A stretch of 28,845 nucleotides of DNA from positions 1 through 28,845 of IMG/VR virus record IMGVR_UViG_3300046468_000223, one strand, 5' to 3'. How positions within the stretch are numbered: the first letter of the stretch is position 1; the number at the start of each line of letters is the position of its first letter. The position numbers and the translations under genes were made by a program. This document shows, piece after piece, positions 8,992 through 15,389 of the stretch. Source of the DNA: a virus. The notes under the pieces are model-generated. The model was not told the origin of the DNA. It made no database searches and saw only the letters and a list, made by a program, of their open reading frames with translations.

Positions 8992-9017
8992 AATATTACT
9001 TGATAATTAGTAATATT
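8992..9017. repeat. Perfect 9-bp inverted repeat in divergent promoter region (candidate operator)
   Basis: AATATTACT (8992-9000) and its exact reverse complement AGTAATATT (9009-9017) are separated by eight bases. The element lies midway between the divergent DUF3310 and HTH genes and overlaps the -35 hexamer of the plus-strand promoter. That is where an autoregulator such as the HTH protein encoded at 9057 could bind. The binding protein is an inference. Confidence 0.6.
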
Positions 9018-9027
9018 GGTTTATTAT
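9000..9027 (+). promoter_or_regulatory. Putative sigma70-type promoter for the replication operon
   Basis: TTGATA at 9000-9005 (5 of 6 to TTGACA) and TATTAT at 9022-9027 (5 of 6 to TATAAT) are 16 bases apart, about 30 bases before the ATG at 9057. The ribosome binding site AAAGGGA lies at 9045-9051. A TATAAT on the opposite strand (9028-9023) could serve the divergent minus-strand genes but lacks a good -35. No experimental start site is available. Confidence 0.45.
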
Positions 9028-9056
9028 AAACAAAAATATTAATAAAAGGGAAATTT

Positions 9057-9272
9057 ATGGAAATATTAGAAAAGAATTTTGACATATCAAATACCATAGA
9101 AGTTGACGAACTAGCAGAGAGATGGGGAGTCAGCAAGAAAACAATCGATAATAGAAGGTACAGAGGACAAGGTCCAAGCTATTTTAAGATTGGCGGTAAG
9201 ATTAAATACGATCTTGATGATGTGAAAAGAATGGAAAACGACTCTTATATTTCTGTCCATGGCGCACGCTAA
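9057..9272 (+). CDS. Small excisionase/MerR-type helix-turn-helix regulator
   Basis: A 71-residue protein with a single helix-turn-helix of the HTH_17/excisionase type: EVDELAERWGVSKKTIDNRRYRG (residues ~15-37), followed by the wing-like KIGGKIKYDLDDVKRM. Such proteins are DNA-binding regulators or excisionases. No integrase is visible here, so transcriptional control of the adjacent divergent promoters is the more likely role. It is the first gene of the replication operon. Its last 14 bases overlap the next gene in another frame, which suggests coupled translation. Confidence 0.85.
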   Translation: MEILEKNFDISNTIEVDELAERWGVSKKTIDNRRYRGQGPSYFKIGGKIKYDLDDVKRMENDSYISVHGAR

Positions 9273-9993
9273 ACTCTCACCTTCAGCAGCAAAGATTTGG
9301 ATGGCTTGCCCTGGCATGCCACAACTCTTGGCGAGTATGCAGGTTGAATATAAAGTAGGCATACCAGCAGCGACAGGTACATTAATTCACGAAATGGTTG
9401 AGACATTGCTGAAAGGTAGGCTAAACAACCTTACCTTAGAAGAATACTACTTAGACACAACACATCATGTAGAGGACTTTGATATCACAGTAGACCAAGA
9501 GATGATTAATTGTGCTAACACTTATGTAGATTACATAGACCAAAGAATGATGGACTTGGATGTAGCAAGACCATTGATTGAAGAAAGAGTTAACATGCCA
9601 GAAATACATGCAGACCTATGGGGAACAGCAGATGCAATACTCATTGGTAAAGACATGATAGAGATAATAGATCTTAAATCTGGTAAGTGGGCGGTAGAAG
9701 CAGACAACCCACAAATGCGTATCTATGCACTTGGTGCATTATCAAGATACGGAGATGACTGCACAGTTCAAATGACCATAGTACAACCAAGAGGTTGGCA
9801 CAAAGATGGTCCTATTAGATCATATTCCATATCAGCTATTAACTTAGTTGAATGGGCCTATGAAACTTTAAAGCCAGCTGCTGAAGCTTGCTTTGAGGAA
9901 ATACCCACATACAACTATAGCAAAGACGGATGCCGTTGGTGTAATGCTAAAGATGCGTGTGATACCTATAAACAAAACCAAATGGGAGACTAA
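9259..9993 (+). CDS. DUF2800 / Cas4-RecB-like PD-(D/E)XK nuclease with 4-Cys cluster
   Basis: A 244-residue protein starting with MAHAKLSPSAAKIWMACPG, the typical DUF2800 opening. Nuclease features in order are TGTLIHEMVE (His44/Glu45), GTADAILIG (Asp124) and EIIDLKSGK (Asp138, Lys140). Cys17 together with Cys225, Cys228 and Cys234 (GCRWCNAKDAC) gives the four-cysteine pattern that holds an iron-sulfur cluster in Cas4 and AddB-type nucleases. It probably resects DNA ends for recombination-dependent replication, working with the AAA ATPase and SSB-like protein encoded just downstream. All key residues appear present. It overlaps the upstream HTH gene by 14 bases. Confidence 0.9.
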   Translation: MAHAKLSPSAAKIWMACPGMPQLLASMQVEYKVGIPAATGTLIHEMVETLLKGRLNNLTLEEYYLDTTHHVEDFDITVDQEMINCANTYVDYIDQRMMDLDVARPLIEERVNMPEIHADLWGTADAILIGKDMIEIIDLKSGKWAVEADNPQMRIYALGALSRYGDDCTVQMTIVQPRGWHKDGPIRSYSISAINLVEWAYETLKPAAEACFEEIPTYNYSKDGCRWCNAKDACDTYKQNQMGD

Positions 9994-9994
9994 A

Positions 9995-10258
9995 ATGGTA
10001 GAAGAAAATAAAACTGAAAGCGTTGAAGAACCAACGATTAAGTTTGCAGATGATGGCAAAGAACATAAGATAAATGAAATGCCAGACAATGCAAAAGAGT
10101 TGATGGTTAGATGGCAGGAGAAAAAACAAGTGAGAGACGAGTTTATTGTCAAAGCTAACAATGATATTGACGACTTAAATACTTTACTTGGTTCTTATGA
10201 AGCTCGTATGAAAAACATATTAGAGCCAGCAGAAGAAAAAAAGATTGAGGTGCAATAA
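9995..10258 (+). CDS. Small charged helical protein, unknown
   Basis: The frame is open upstream, but ATG 9995 with GGGAGA at 9984-9989 follows the upstream stop directly, giving an 87-residue protein MVEENKTESVEEPT... It is acidic at the N-terminus. Its central and C-terminal helices (AKELMVRWQEKKQVRDEFIVKANNDIDDLNTLLGSYEARM) look like a coiled coil. No domain is recognised. The stop overlaps the next ATG by one base. Its place between nuclease and ATPase suggests an accessory role in the same recombination module. Confidence 0.75.
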   Translation: MVEENKTESVEEPTIKFADDGKEHKINEMPDNAKELMVRWQEKKQVRDEFIVKANNDIDDLNTLLGSYEARMKNILEPAEEKKIEVQ

Positions 10259-10986
10259 TGTCGTTAGCTAATATTAGGCAAAAGGCAAAACTAAAACCAC
10301 CAATCTTAGTATTGTATGGTCCTGGTGGAATCGGTAAAACATCTTTTGGTGCAACTATGAACAAACCAATCATAGTACAAGCAGAAGATGGCATTGGTAA
10401 GATTGAGTGTCCTCATTTTCCTGTAGCTAAAACTTATACAGAATTAGAAGGAAACTTAAAATCTTTAATAGAAGAAGATAGCGAATTTAAAACTGTCATA
10501 GTGGATAGCTTGGATTGGTTAGAAACTTTAATGCAAGACTATGTTTGTGAAAAGAATGGTTGGCCAGACATCAGTTCACCAGCATACGGAAAAGGCTATG
10601 CCGCTTGTTTAGAGATATGGAAAGAGTATCTTGCTTTACTTAATCAGTTGCGAGATAAAGGCTTTACTGTCTTACAGATTGCACATAATGAAGTAAGAAG
10701 GTATGAAGATCCATCAAGCGAACCCCATGATCGGCATCAAATAAAGCTGCACAGAAAAGCCGCTGATCTAGTCATAGAACACAGCGACGCAGTATTTTTT
10801 GCTAATTACAAGATAGGTACTATCCAAGTAAAAGGTAAAGGCGGTGGTATGACAACCAAACTAAAGCAAGGAGACAGAACTATCTTTACACAAGAGACAC
10901 CTGGCTTCCAAGCTAAGAATAGATTTGGTCTTGATAATGAAATGCCTTTTGAATGGCAGGCCATTAGGGAGCAAATGTTAAAGTGA
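10258..10986 (+). CDS. AAA/RecA-like phage ATPase (AAA_24 / Sak4-like)
   Basis: A 242-residue ATPase with Walker A GPGGIGKTS (residues 21-29) and Walker B KTVIVDSLD (D83). These are followed by a helical middle, the IAHNEVRRYEDP segment, a sensor-like region and a C-terminal half with the EHSDAVFFANYK strand. The length and motif order match phage single-domain RecA-like proteins (AAA_24; Sak4-type), which promote strand annealing or exchange together with SSB. Adjacent genes encode a Cas4-like nuclease and an SSB-like protein, supporting a recombination/replication module. It ends in TGA overlapping a GTG start of a small gene. Confidence 0.85.
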   Translation: MSLANIRQKAKLKPPILVLYGPGGIGKTSFGATMNKPIIVQAEDGIGKIECPHFPVAKTYTELEGNLKSLIEEDSEFKTVIVDSLDWLETLMQDYVCEKNGWPDISSPAYGKGYAACLEIWKEYLALLNQLRDKGFTVLQIAHNEVRRYEDPSSEPHDRHQIKLHRKAADLVIEHSDAVFFANYKIGTIQVKGKGGGMTTKLKQGDRTIFTQETPGFQAKNRFGLDNEMPFEWQAIREQMLK

Positions 10987-11108
10987 TTGATACTAAAGAA
11001 CTTAACGAACACTTTTGCGATGATGAGCCACAATACGATGAGGACGGATATTGTCGTCATTGTGGATCAAAAGAGGATGAGTGTTCAGAATATAAATGTT
11101 GGATTTAA
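10983..11108 (+). CDS. 41-residue zinc-ribbon-like microprotein (GTG start)
   Basis: A short frame starting at GTG that overlaps the ATPase stop as GTGA, with AGGGAG 11 bases upstream. The product has five cysteines: Cys12, then CRHC (24-27), Cys34 and Cys39. It is very acidic (DDEPQYDEDGYC, KEDECSEYK). The CxxC-x6-C-x4-C arrangement suggests a zinc-binding knuckle. No family is recognised. Its coding nature is supported by the stop/start overlap, the Cys pattern and the clean fit before the AAGGAG of the next gene, but it remains a prediction. Confidence 0.6.
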   Translation: MIDTKELNEHFCDDEPQYDEDGYCRHCGSKEDECSEYKCWI

Positions 11109-11121
11109 AAAGGAGTAAAAA

Positions 11122-11616
11122 ATGGATTTAACAAATTTTAATGTAGATGCCTCTAACGAAGGCAAGTCGGCAGTTGAGCCAGGTAGACATGTTCTGCATT
11201 GGCAAGGCGAAGAAGAAGCGTTGGTAGAAGGTAGAAACGGATGGCGTGGGTGCAAGATGTATTTTGAGATTGATGGCAGTAGCATCAGATTGAATCATAC
11301 CTTTACTGTTGGCCACGATAATCCCAAGTATGTAGATAGCGGTGTTAAGTCAATGCTACTCATGGCGCAAGCGATGGGTTTAAAAGAACCACCAAAAGAT
11401 ACATCTACTGCCTTCATGGGTAAAAGTGTATCAGCTGAGTTAGTCAAAGATGACAATGGTTATTTAAAGATTAATGAAGATTGGGGTAAGACTTGGCAGG
11501 CTACTAATCAAAAGCCGAAACCTGTGGAGAACGACAATATAAAAGCTGGTCCTAGTGAAGCAGACTTAGATGCAATGGGTACTACAGTGGCGAGCGAGGA
11601 TGACGCACCATTTTAA
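11122..11616 (+). CDS. SSB-like DNA-binding protein (DUF669-like) with acidic DDAPF tail
   Basis: A 164-residue protein starting after an ideal AAGGAG. The first ~110 residues form beta-rich sequence (GRHVLHWQGEEEALVEGRNG, CKMYFEIDGSSIRLNHTFTV) similar to DUF669-type phage proteins often placed beside phage recombination ATPases. The C-terminal ~40 residues are flexible and end SEDDAPF, closely resembling the DDIPF tip of bacterial SSB, which recruits partner proteins. It probably coats single-stranded DNA during replication. The tail similarity is seen directly; the binding activity is inferred from family and context. Confidence 0.8.
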   Translation: MDLTNFNVDASNEGKSAVEPGRHVLHWQGEEEALVEGRNGWRGCKMYFEIDGSSIRLNHTFTVGHDNPKYVDSGVKSMLLMAQAMGLKEPPKDTSTAFMGKSVSAELVKDDNGYLKINEDWGKTWQATNQKPKPVENDNIKAGPSEADLDAMGTTVASEDDAPF

Positions 11617-12004
11617 TTTTGATGGTAAGAACAGACCCACGCTGTGTGCTTATTGTAAAGCACCAGCTGGGCCTTTTTTAAGAAAGGATGGAGAACACTG
11701 GCTTGGAGCGTGCTGTATGGCTCATTTAAAAAAGATTGGGGAGGGAGAAAGACTACCCAACAAAGCACAACTGAATGATACAGGAATAGAATATTCCATA
11801 GCACAAACCAAAGATATTTATTTAGAACTAGCAGGAAAGGAAGATCAAAAACCATTGCACAAATGGGATAGAGATAACAGGAAAAGGATCTTTACAACTA
11901 TTGTTAGGGAATATCTAAACTGGGCGAATGTGCAAGCGCAGTTAGATGACGAGAGAGCTGCAAATGGATTTAACAAAGTACCTGAAAAAGGACATACTCT
12001 ATAA
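11600..12004 (+). CDS. Zinc-motif protein of the replication module, unknown
   Basis: I chose ATG 11600, overlapping the SSB-like gene by 17 bases; an upstream in-frame ATG at 11570 would overlap more. The product (134 residues) has a CAYC pair followed by GACC about 20 residues later (LCAYCKAPAGP, WLGACCMAHL), consistent with one zinc site near the N-terminus. The rest is charged helices with a conserved-looking HKWDRDNRKRIFTTIVREYLNW. I do not recognise the family. It sits between SSB and primase-helicase and may be a replication accessory factor. The 3' end overlaps the next gene by 41 bases. Confidence 0.7.
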   Translation: MTHHFNFDGKNRPTLCAYCKAPAGPFLRKDGEHWLGACCMAHLKKIGEGERLPNKAQLNDTGIEYSIAQTKDIYLELAGKEDQKPLHKWDRDNRKRIFTTIVREYLNWANVQAQLDDERAANGFNKVPEKGHTL

Positions 12005-13790
12005 CGACCTTGGTTTTAGCACAGGTAAGAGTACACATGATTTAATAAACGAGATGCAAGCACAGGGGTTGCTTGTAGACTTTTTAGAAATTACTGGCGA
12101 TATAATACGAGTACCAGTAAAAGCAATAGGCGGTAAACCAGATACAGGCGGTCAGAAGTCTGGGTATTATGCTGTCAACCAGGTTGGCGGACACATGTTC
12201 TGCACTTATGGTAATTGGAAAACTGGTTTTGAGGGCAAGTGGTCAAGCATAGATACTAACCAACTTAGTATTGTAGATAGACAAGAACTACAAAAACAAA
12301 TGGAAGAGGCTAGTGCTAAGTCGCGTGCCGAAAGGAAGCAAAGACAAGATGAAGTTGCAGTTGAAATGCAAGAAAAGTTTAAGATTTGCCACGAAGCCAT
12401 TGACCATGAATATCTCACGAATAAAAAAGTTAAAAGTTATGGGTTGAAGCAATTAAACGGTAGATTAATTGTTCCTGTATATAATACCACAGGACAGATT
12501 CGCTCTCTACAGTACATAGACAAAAAAGGGGAGAAAAGATTTGCTTCCGCCTCAGAAATCAAAGGTAATGTATTTTTAATCGGCACTACCTTACAAGATC
12601 TAAACAATACAGAAAAATTAATTTTAGTTGAAGGCTACTCAACTGCCGCTTCAGTATATGAAGCTACCCAAATTCCTGTAGCTTGCGTTTTTAGTGCCAA
12701 CTTCTTGTTGGATGCAGCCTCTAATTTACGCAAGCTGACAGGTGCTAGATTTATTCTTGCACTTGATAATGATGAGAGTGGAGTGGGAGAGAAGAAGGCG
12801 CAAGAGTGCGCGAGTGCTGTGGTTAATAGTGCGGTGCGATTACCTAGTGAAGTTGGCGATTATAACGACCTGTATTTAAAACATGGTTTAGATAAAGTTA
12901 GAGCTGAACTTATAGATCATAAGTTAGGCATACAAAAATATGCGATTCGTAATCTTATTGGTAAGCCAGAAGCACAGAAGTTTTTAGTTGACGGTCTTAT
13001 TCCTATTGGTAAGCCTGGAATCCTTGCCGCAGTTGGTGGTGTGGGTAAGTCGCTAAGTGTCATACAGTTGGCGTTAGCGGTGGCGTGCGGTGGCAGGTGG
13101 TGGGGGAAGGATGTGAAAGAGCGTGGCAACACAGTTATATTTTGTGCGGAAGATGATTTAATGGAAATACATAGGCGATTAGACTTGCTGGACCCTAACG
13201 GCAAGAGATTTAACTCCTCCTATGAAGTCTATGTATTTCCTGTCCCAGAACAAAAAGAACCAATGATACTGTTAAGAGAAGAAGGCATAACACCTATAGC
13301 GCAGGAGCTAGTAGAAGAATTACAAGCCATACCAAATTTAAAGTTGGTTTGTTTTGATCCTCTCCAGGCATTTACAACAGGTAATGTATCAAGCAGTAAT
13401 GAAGCAGGCCAATTATGGGGTTCTTATTGTGCAAACATAAGCGCCAGACTTGGTTGTTCTACCCTTACTATTCATCATCTTAATAAAGGTGCATTAGCGA
13501 ATGATAGCGATGATGCTATGAGCCATAGAGCTGAGATTCGTGGTGCAAGTAGTATTACTGACAGCGTGCGGTGGGCGATAGCTATGTGGCTTGCGAGCGT
13601 GGAGGATTGTGAGCGTATTTGTGAAGAACAGCGAGTGGCTTATGAAAGAATGAGCGTAGTTAAAGCCGCTCTTGTTAAATCTAATTCTGGTAATGTTGAT
13701 TACAGTACCAAAACATTATTTAGAAAGAATGGTGTACTTGAACCATTAGAAGAATTACAAAATCCCATGGCACTTTATGACCAATTTTAA
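11964..13790 (+). CDS. Toprim-RepA-like primase/helicase
   Basis: Starts are possible at 11946 or 11964. I prefer 11964 because GAGAG lies upstream at suitable distance. In order (numbering from 11964): an N-terminal region with a possible degraded zinc/primase part; a Toprim domain with LILVEGYSTAASVYEA (catalytic Glu ~223) and ILALDNDESG (Asp ~268/270); and a RepA/AAA_25 helicase domain with Walker A AAVGGVGKS (~355-363), Walker B KLVCFDPLQAF (Asp ~465) and the RGASSITDSVRWAIAM motif. This is the fused primase-helicase layout of many phages that use the host polymerase. It is the main replication enzyme in the window, expressed with the recombination genes upstream. Confidence 0.9.
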   Translation: MDLTKYLKKDILYNDLGFSTGKSTHDLINEMQAQGLLVDFLEITGDIIRVPVKAIGGKPDTGGQKSGYYAVNQVGGHMFCTYGNWKTGFEGKWSSIDTNQLSIVDRQELQKQMEEASAKSRAERKQRQDEVAVEMQEKFKICHEAIDHEYLTNKKVKSYGLKQLNGRLIVPVYNTTGQIRSLQYIDKKGEKRFASASEIKGNVFLIGTTLQDLNNTEKLILVEGYSTAASVYEATQIPVACVFSANFLLDAASNLRKLTGARFILALDNDESGVGEKKAQECASAVVNSAVRLPSEVGDYNDLYLKHGLDKVRAELIDHKLGIQKYAIRNLIGKPEAQKFLVDGLIPIGKPGILAAVGGVGKSLSVIQLALAVACGGRWWGKDVKERGNTVIFCAEDDLMEIHRRLDLLDPNGKRFNSSYEVYVFPVPEQKEPMILLREEGITPIAQELVEELQAIPNLKLVCFDPLQAFTTGNVSSSNEAGQLWGSYCANISARLGCSTLTIHHLNKGALANDSDDAMSHRAEIRGASSITDSVRWAIAMWLASVEDCERICEEQRVAYERMSVVKAALVKSNSGNVDYSTKTLFRKNGVLEPLEELQNPMALYDQF

Positions 13791-13800
13791 TAAAATCGTT

Positions 13801-13835
13801 GGGAACTTTAGGGACATACTAGGGAAGCTAAGGGA
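13801..13835 (+). repeat. Four GGGA-centred iteron-like repeats (candidate origin)
   Basis: GGGA occurs at 13801, 13811, 13822 and 13832, that is every 10-11 bases, each in a similar setting (GTTGGGAACT, TTAGGGACAT, CTAGGGAAGC, TAAGGGACAA). An inverted pair TACCCT (13843-13848) / AGGGTA (13864-13869) follows. Phasing by one helical turn, directly after the helicase gene and before a winged-helix gene, is what an iteron-type origin would look like. A short open frame also runs through this stretch, so a coding explanation is possible. Confidence 0.4.
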
Positions 13836-13892
13836 CAAACTATACCCTCAGATGCCCAACACTAGGGTAGGAGATGCCCATATATCCATACA

Positions 13893-13906
13893 TATACATA
13901 TGTATA
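13893..13906. repeat. Perfect 14-bp palindrome
   Basis: TATACATATGTATA is its own reverse complement. It lies between the GGGA repeats and the strong hairpin, upstream of the winged-helix gene. It may be a protein-binding site or an easily melted AT element of an origin. Confidence 0.5.
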
Positions 13907-13907
13907 G

Positions 13908-13939
13908 GAGAGCAATCCCCTTTAGGGGGATTGACTCTC
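13908..13939 (+). promoter_or_regulatory. Strong stem-loop upstream of winged-helix gene
   Basis: GAGAGCAATCCCC (13908-13920) pairs with GGGGATTGACTCTC (13926-13939), with a single bulged A at 13934 and the loop TTTAG. Thirteen base pairs with a GC-rich top make this one of the strongest hairpins I found in the window. No T-run follows, so a classical terminator is unlikely. RNA processing, attenuation or an origin structure are alternatives. The AGGAG of the following gene is 22 bases further on. Confidence 0.5.
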
Positions 13940-13970
13940 TGGAAAGAGCGCACGCTTGCGCAGGAGAAAG

Positions 13971-14408
13971 ATGAGAAGATTCGGACAAATAGACAAAGCC
14001 TATTGGTGGATTACAGCGCATGCGGAGGCGGAGGAGAAAACAGCGCTGATTCCGATCGCGCTTGCGCGGAAAGAATCAGACTTCTCGCGTGTGCGCCAGA
14101 TCGTATGGCATTGGTATCGTAGCGAAGTCGCAGGCAATGAGTCGTTGTCCATGACAGCTCGCTTTGTTGGTTGGGCATTGTGCGAGCGGTGGCGGTATGA
14201 AACTTGGTCCTCGCATGATGCGATTAGTTATTATGCGAAGATGACAGCAGTTAATAGAAAAAGCGTTGGGCGAGCGCTAGCGGAGTTGAGCGAGGCAGGG
14301 TTGATATGGATTGTTTTGGAGGGAGAGCCGAAGCGGTTGAGGAAGTCCCAGAGCGGAGGGAAGAAACATTTTTTGTTGGTTGGTTTAGCGGACTTAGTTC
14401 GTGAGTAG
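13971..14408 (+). CDS. Winged-helix replication/regulatory protein (HTH_36-like)
   Basis: A 145-residue protein from ATG 13971 with AGGAG at 13962-13966; an in-frame TTG at 13956 is a weaker start. The central segment LSMTARFVGWALCERW, then YYAKMTAVNRKSVGRALAELSEAGLI (residues ~58-108) fits the HTH_36 winged-helix pattern used by phage replication initiators and regulators, where the helix NRKSVGRALAELSE is the recognition part. The C-terminal ~35 residues are basic. The base composition is clearly more GC-rich than the surroundings (many GCG, CGC and GAG codons), hinting at separate ancestry. It directly follows the iteron-like region, so origin binding is an attractive inference. Confidence 0.75.
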   Translation: MRRFGQIDKAYWWITAHAEAEEKTALIPIALARKESDFSRVRQIVWHWYRSEVAGNESLSMTARFVGWALCERWRYETWSSHDAISYYAKMTAVNRKSVGRALAELSEAGLIWIVLEGEPKRLRKSQSGGKKHFLLVGLADLVRE

Positions 14409-14426
14409 CGCGAGGAGGTGCGAGAG

Positions 14427-14485
14427 GAACGCGCGAGAGCTTTTAGGGGGGGTTATCTTTTGGAGAAGATATCTCTCACGCGTTC
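14427..14485. terminator. Nested inverted repeats between convergent genes
   Basis: Outer arms GAACGCGCGAGAG (14427-14439) and CTCTCACGCGTTC (14473-14485) match at 12 of 13 positions; the odd pair becomes a G-U wobble in the minus-strand transcript. An inner perfect stem TATCTT/AAGATA (14454-14459, 14466-14471) is nested inside. It fills the 91-base gap between the plus-strand operon end (14408) and the minus-strand methyltransferase end (14500). A bidirectional transcription stop is therefore likely, though without a clear T-run. Confidence 0.5.
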
Positions 14486-14499
14486 AAACTTATTGCTGA

Positions 14500-15057
14500 T
14501 TATACTTCATTCCCCCAGACATCCCAACCTGGAGAAGTTTGTCTTGCAAATAATTCTATTCTTGGTAAATCGCCAAACAATAATTCAATTCGGTTTCTTA
14601 CCTCTTGCGGTTTCTTGCTGTGCTTGGTGCGTTCTGCTATTACCAATGATTCTATGTTGTTGGCCTGTTTATATTTAGACATAGTACCCTTTACACCTAG
14701 CAAACAAATTTCACTACTTTTCATAGTCCAAGGTGCTACGTTTTTACAGTAGTTGCCTTTTGATGTAGTTTTAATCCAATTAAATGCAATGGTTTTATAT
14801 TTGAATCCCCATGCTTTGTATATTTCTAATGCTTCGTTAATGTGTGAATCTGTAGCCCACATAAAACATACCGCGTCATCTTTTGTTATATTGTTTATCG
14901 GTAATGCTTTTAGTTCTGTAAGACTCATGGTGTTGTAATGGTCGCTTAGTGGTTTTATATCACTACCAGTCGTATTATTAACTGCTGACTTGCTTCCATA
15001 ATGCCATGGCGGATCCGCATAGATAATATTATATTTTTTGTTTGGTAGTTCGTTCAT
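14500..15057 (-). CDS. MT-A70 family N6-adenine methyltransferase
   Basis: The frame extends to 15093, but ATG 15057 follows AAGGGGGAAAC, an excellent ribosome binding site, giving 185 residues. The catalytic motif DPPW is at residues 15-18 (IIYADPPWHYG). It is followed by DHYNTMSLTELKALP, a CFMWATDSHINEALEIYKAWGFKY segment and FNWIKT, then the SSEICLLGVKG and PGWDVWGNE end motifs. This is the compact phage MT-A70 form that methylates adenine N6 using SAM, usually in DNA. No cognate restriction gene is visible, so a role in protecting phage DNA or altering host marks is likely. It ends the minus-strand cassette. Confidence 0.92.
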   Translation of the reverse strand: MNELPNKKYNIIYADPPWHYGSKSAVNNTTGSDIKPLSDHYNTMSLTELKALPINNITKDDAVCFMWATDSHINEALEIYKAWGFKYKTIAFNWIKTTSKGNYCKNVAPWTMKSSEICLLGVKGTMSKYKQANNIESLVIAERTKHSKKPQEVRNRIELLFGDLPRIELFARQTSPGWDVWGNEV

Positions 15058-15076
15058 GTTTCCCCCTTTTTTTAAC

Positions 15077-15181
15077 TTATTGCTTGCGGTCAATTATTAC
15101 TATCGCGAGCGCGGTTAGAAATATCATAACAGCGAATGTTATTGTTACTCCTGCGAATATGTTAATAATTAGTTCAAGCAT
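15077..15181 (-). CDS. 34-residue single-span membrane microprotein
   Basis: Begins at an ATG overlapping the stop of the upstream gene by eight bases and ends 19 bases before the methyltransferase start. The product is almost one hydrophobic helix: MLELIINIFAGVTITFAVMI followed by FLTALAIVII and the charged end DRKQ. It has no ribosome binding site of its own, which fits translational coupling. Such peptides may act in the inner membrane as regulators or inhibitors; no family is recognised. Confidence 0.6.
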   Translation of the reverse strand: MLELIINIFAGVTITFAVMIFLTALAIVIIDRKQ

Positions 15182-15389
15182 TGGTAGTTGTGGTTAAAAA
15201 TACTAGTTTATCTTCTTTGTGTAATTTTTCAACATAATTCCTCATTTCATCTATTGAGGGATGTCCTGGCATTTCAAATTCTATTGCTACCTTGGTTATT
15301 TGTTTCTTGTCGCGCTTTTTAAAGATACTATCCCAATTATTTCGTATCTTGTTTATATCTTCTATGCGCCTTCCTGATCCTTTACCCAT
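15174..15389 (-). CDS. Small charged early protein, unknown
   Basis: A 71-residue protein beginning MGKGSGRRIEDINKIRNNWD, a start often seen in small phage proteins. A helical, basic middle (IFKKRDKKQITKVAIEFEM) and a Thr-rich end (FLTTTTNA) follow. The ATG overlaps the upstream TAA by one base, and GGAGA lies about nine bases ahead. No domain is recognised. It belongs to the chain of small minus-strand genes between the methyltransferase and the promoter near 17.0 kb. Confidence 0.75.
   Translation of the reverse strand: MGKGSGRRIEDINKIRNNWDSIFKKRDKKQITKVAIEFEMPGHPSIDEMRNYVEKLHKEDKLVFLTTTTNA

Noticed and set aside
9893-9994. Upstream extension of the 87-residue protein
   Set aside because: The extension lies inside the Cas4-like gene; the ATG at 9995 has a good GGGAGA and follows the stop immediately.
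13908-13939. Hairpin as a classical rho-independent terminator
   Set aside because: The stem is strong, but no T-run follows on either strand, so I listed it as a regulatory/structural element instead.
13777-13974. 65-codon frame overlapping the helicase end
   Set aside because: It has no ribosome binding site, and its sequence is explained by GGGA repeats, a palindrome and a hairpin; the end is low-complexity His/Ile and Arg. I kept it as an alternative to the origin reading, not as a gene.
13874-14122. 82-codon frame across the hairpin and winged-helix start
   Set aside because: It is out of frame with the well-supported winged-helix gene, lacks a ribosome binding site and looks like a GC-rich shadow.
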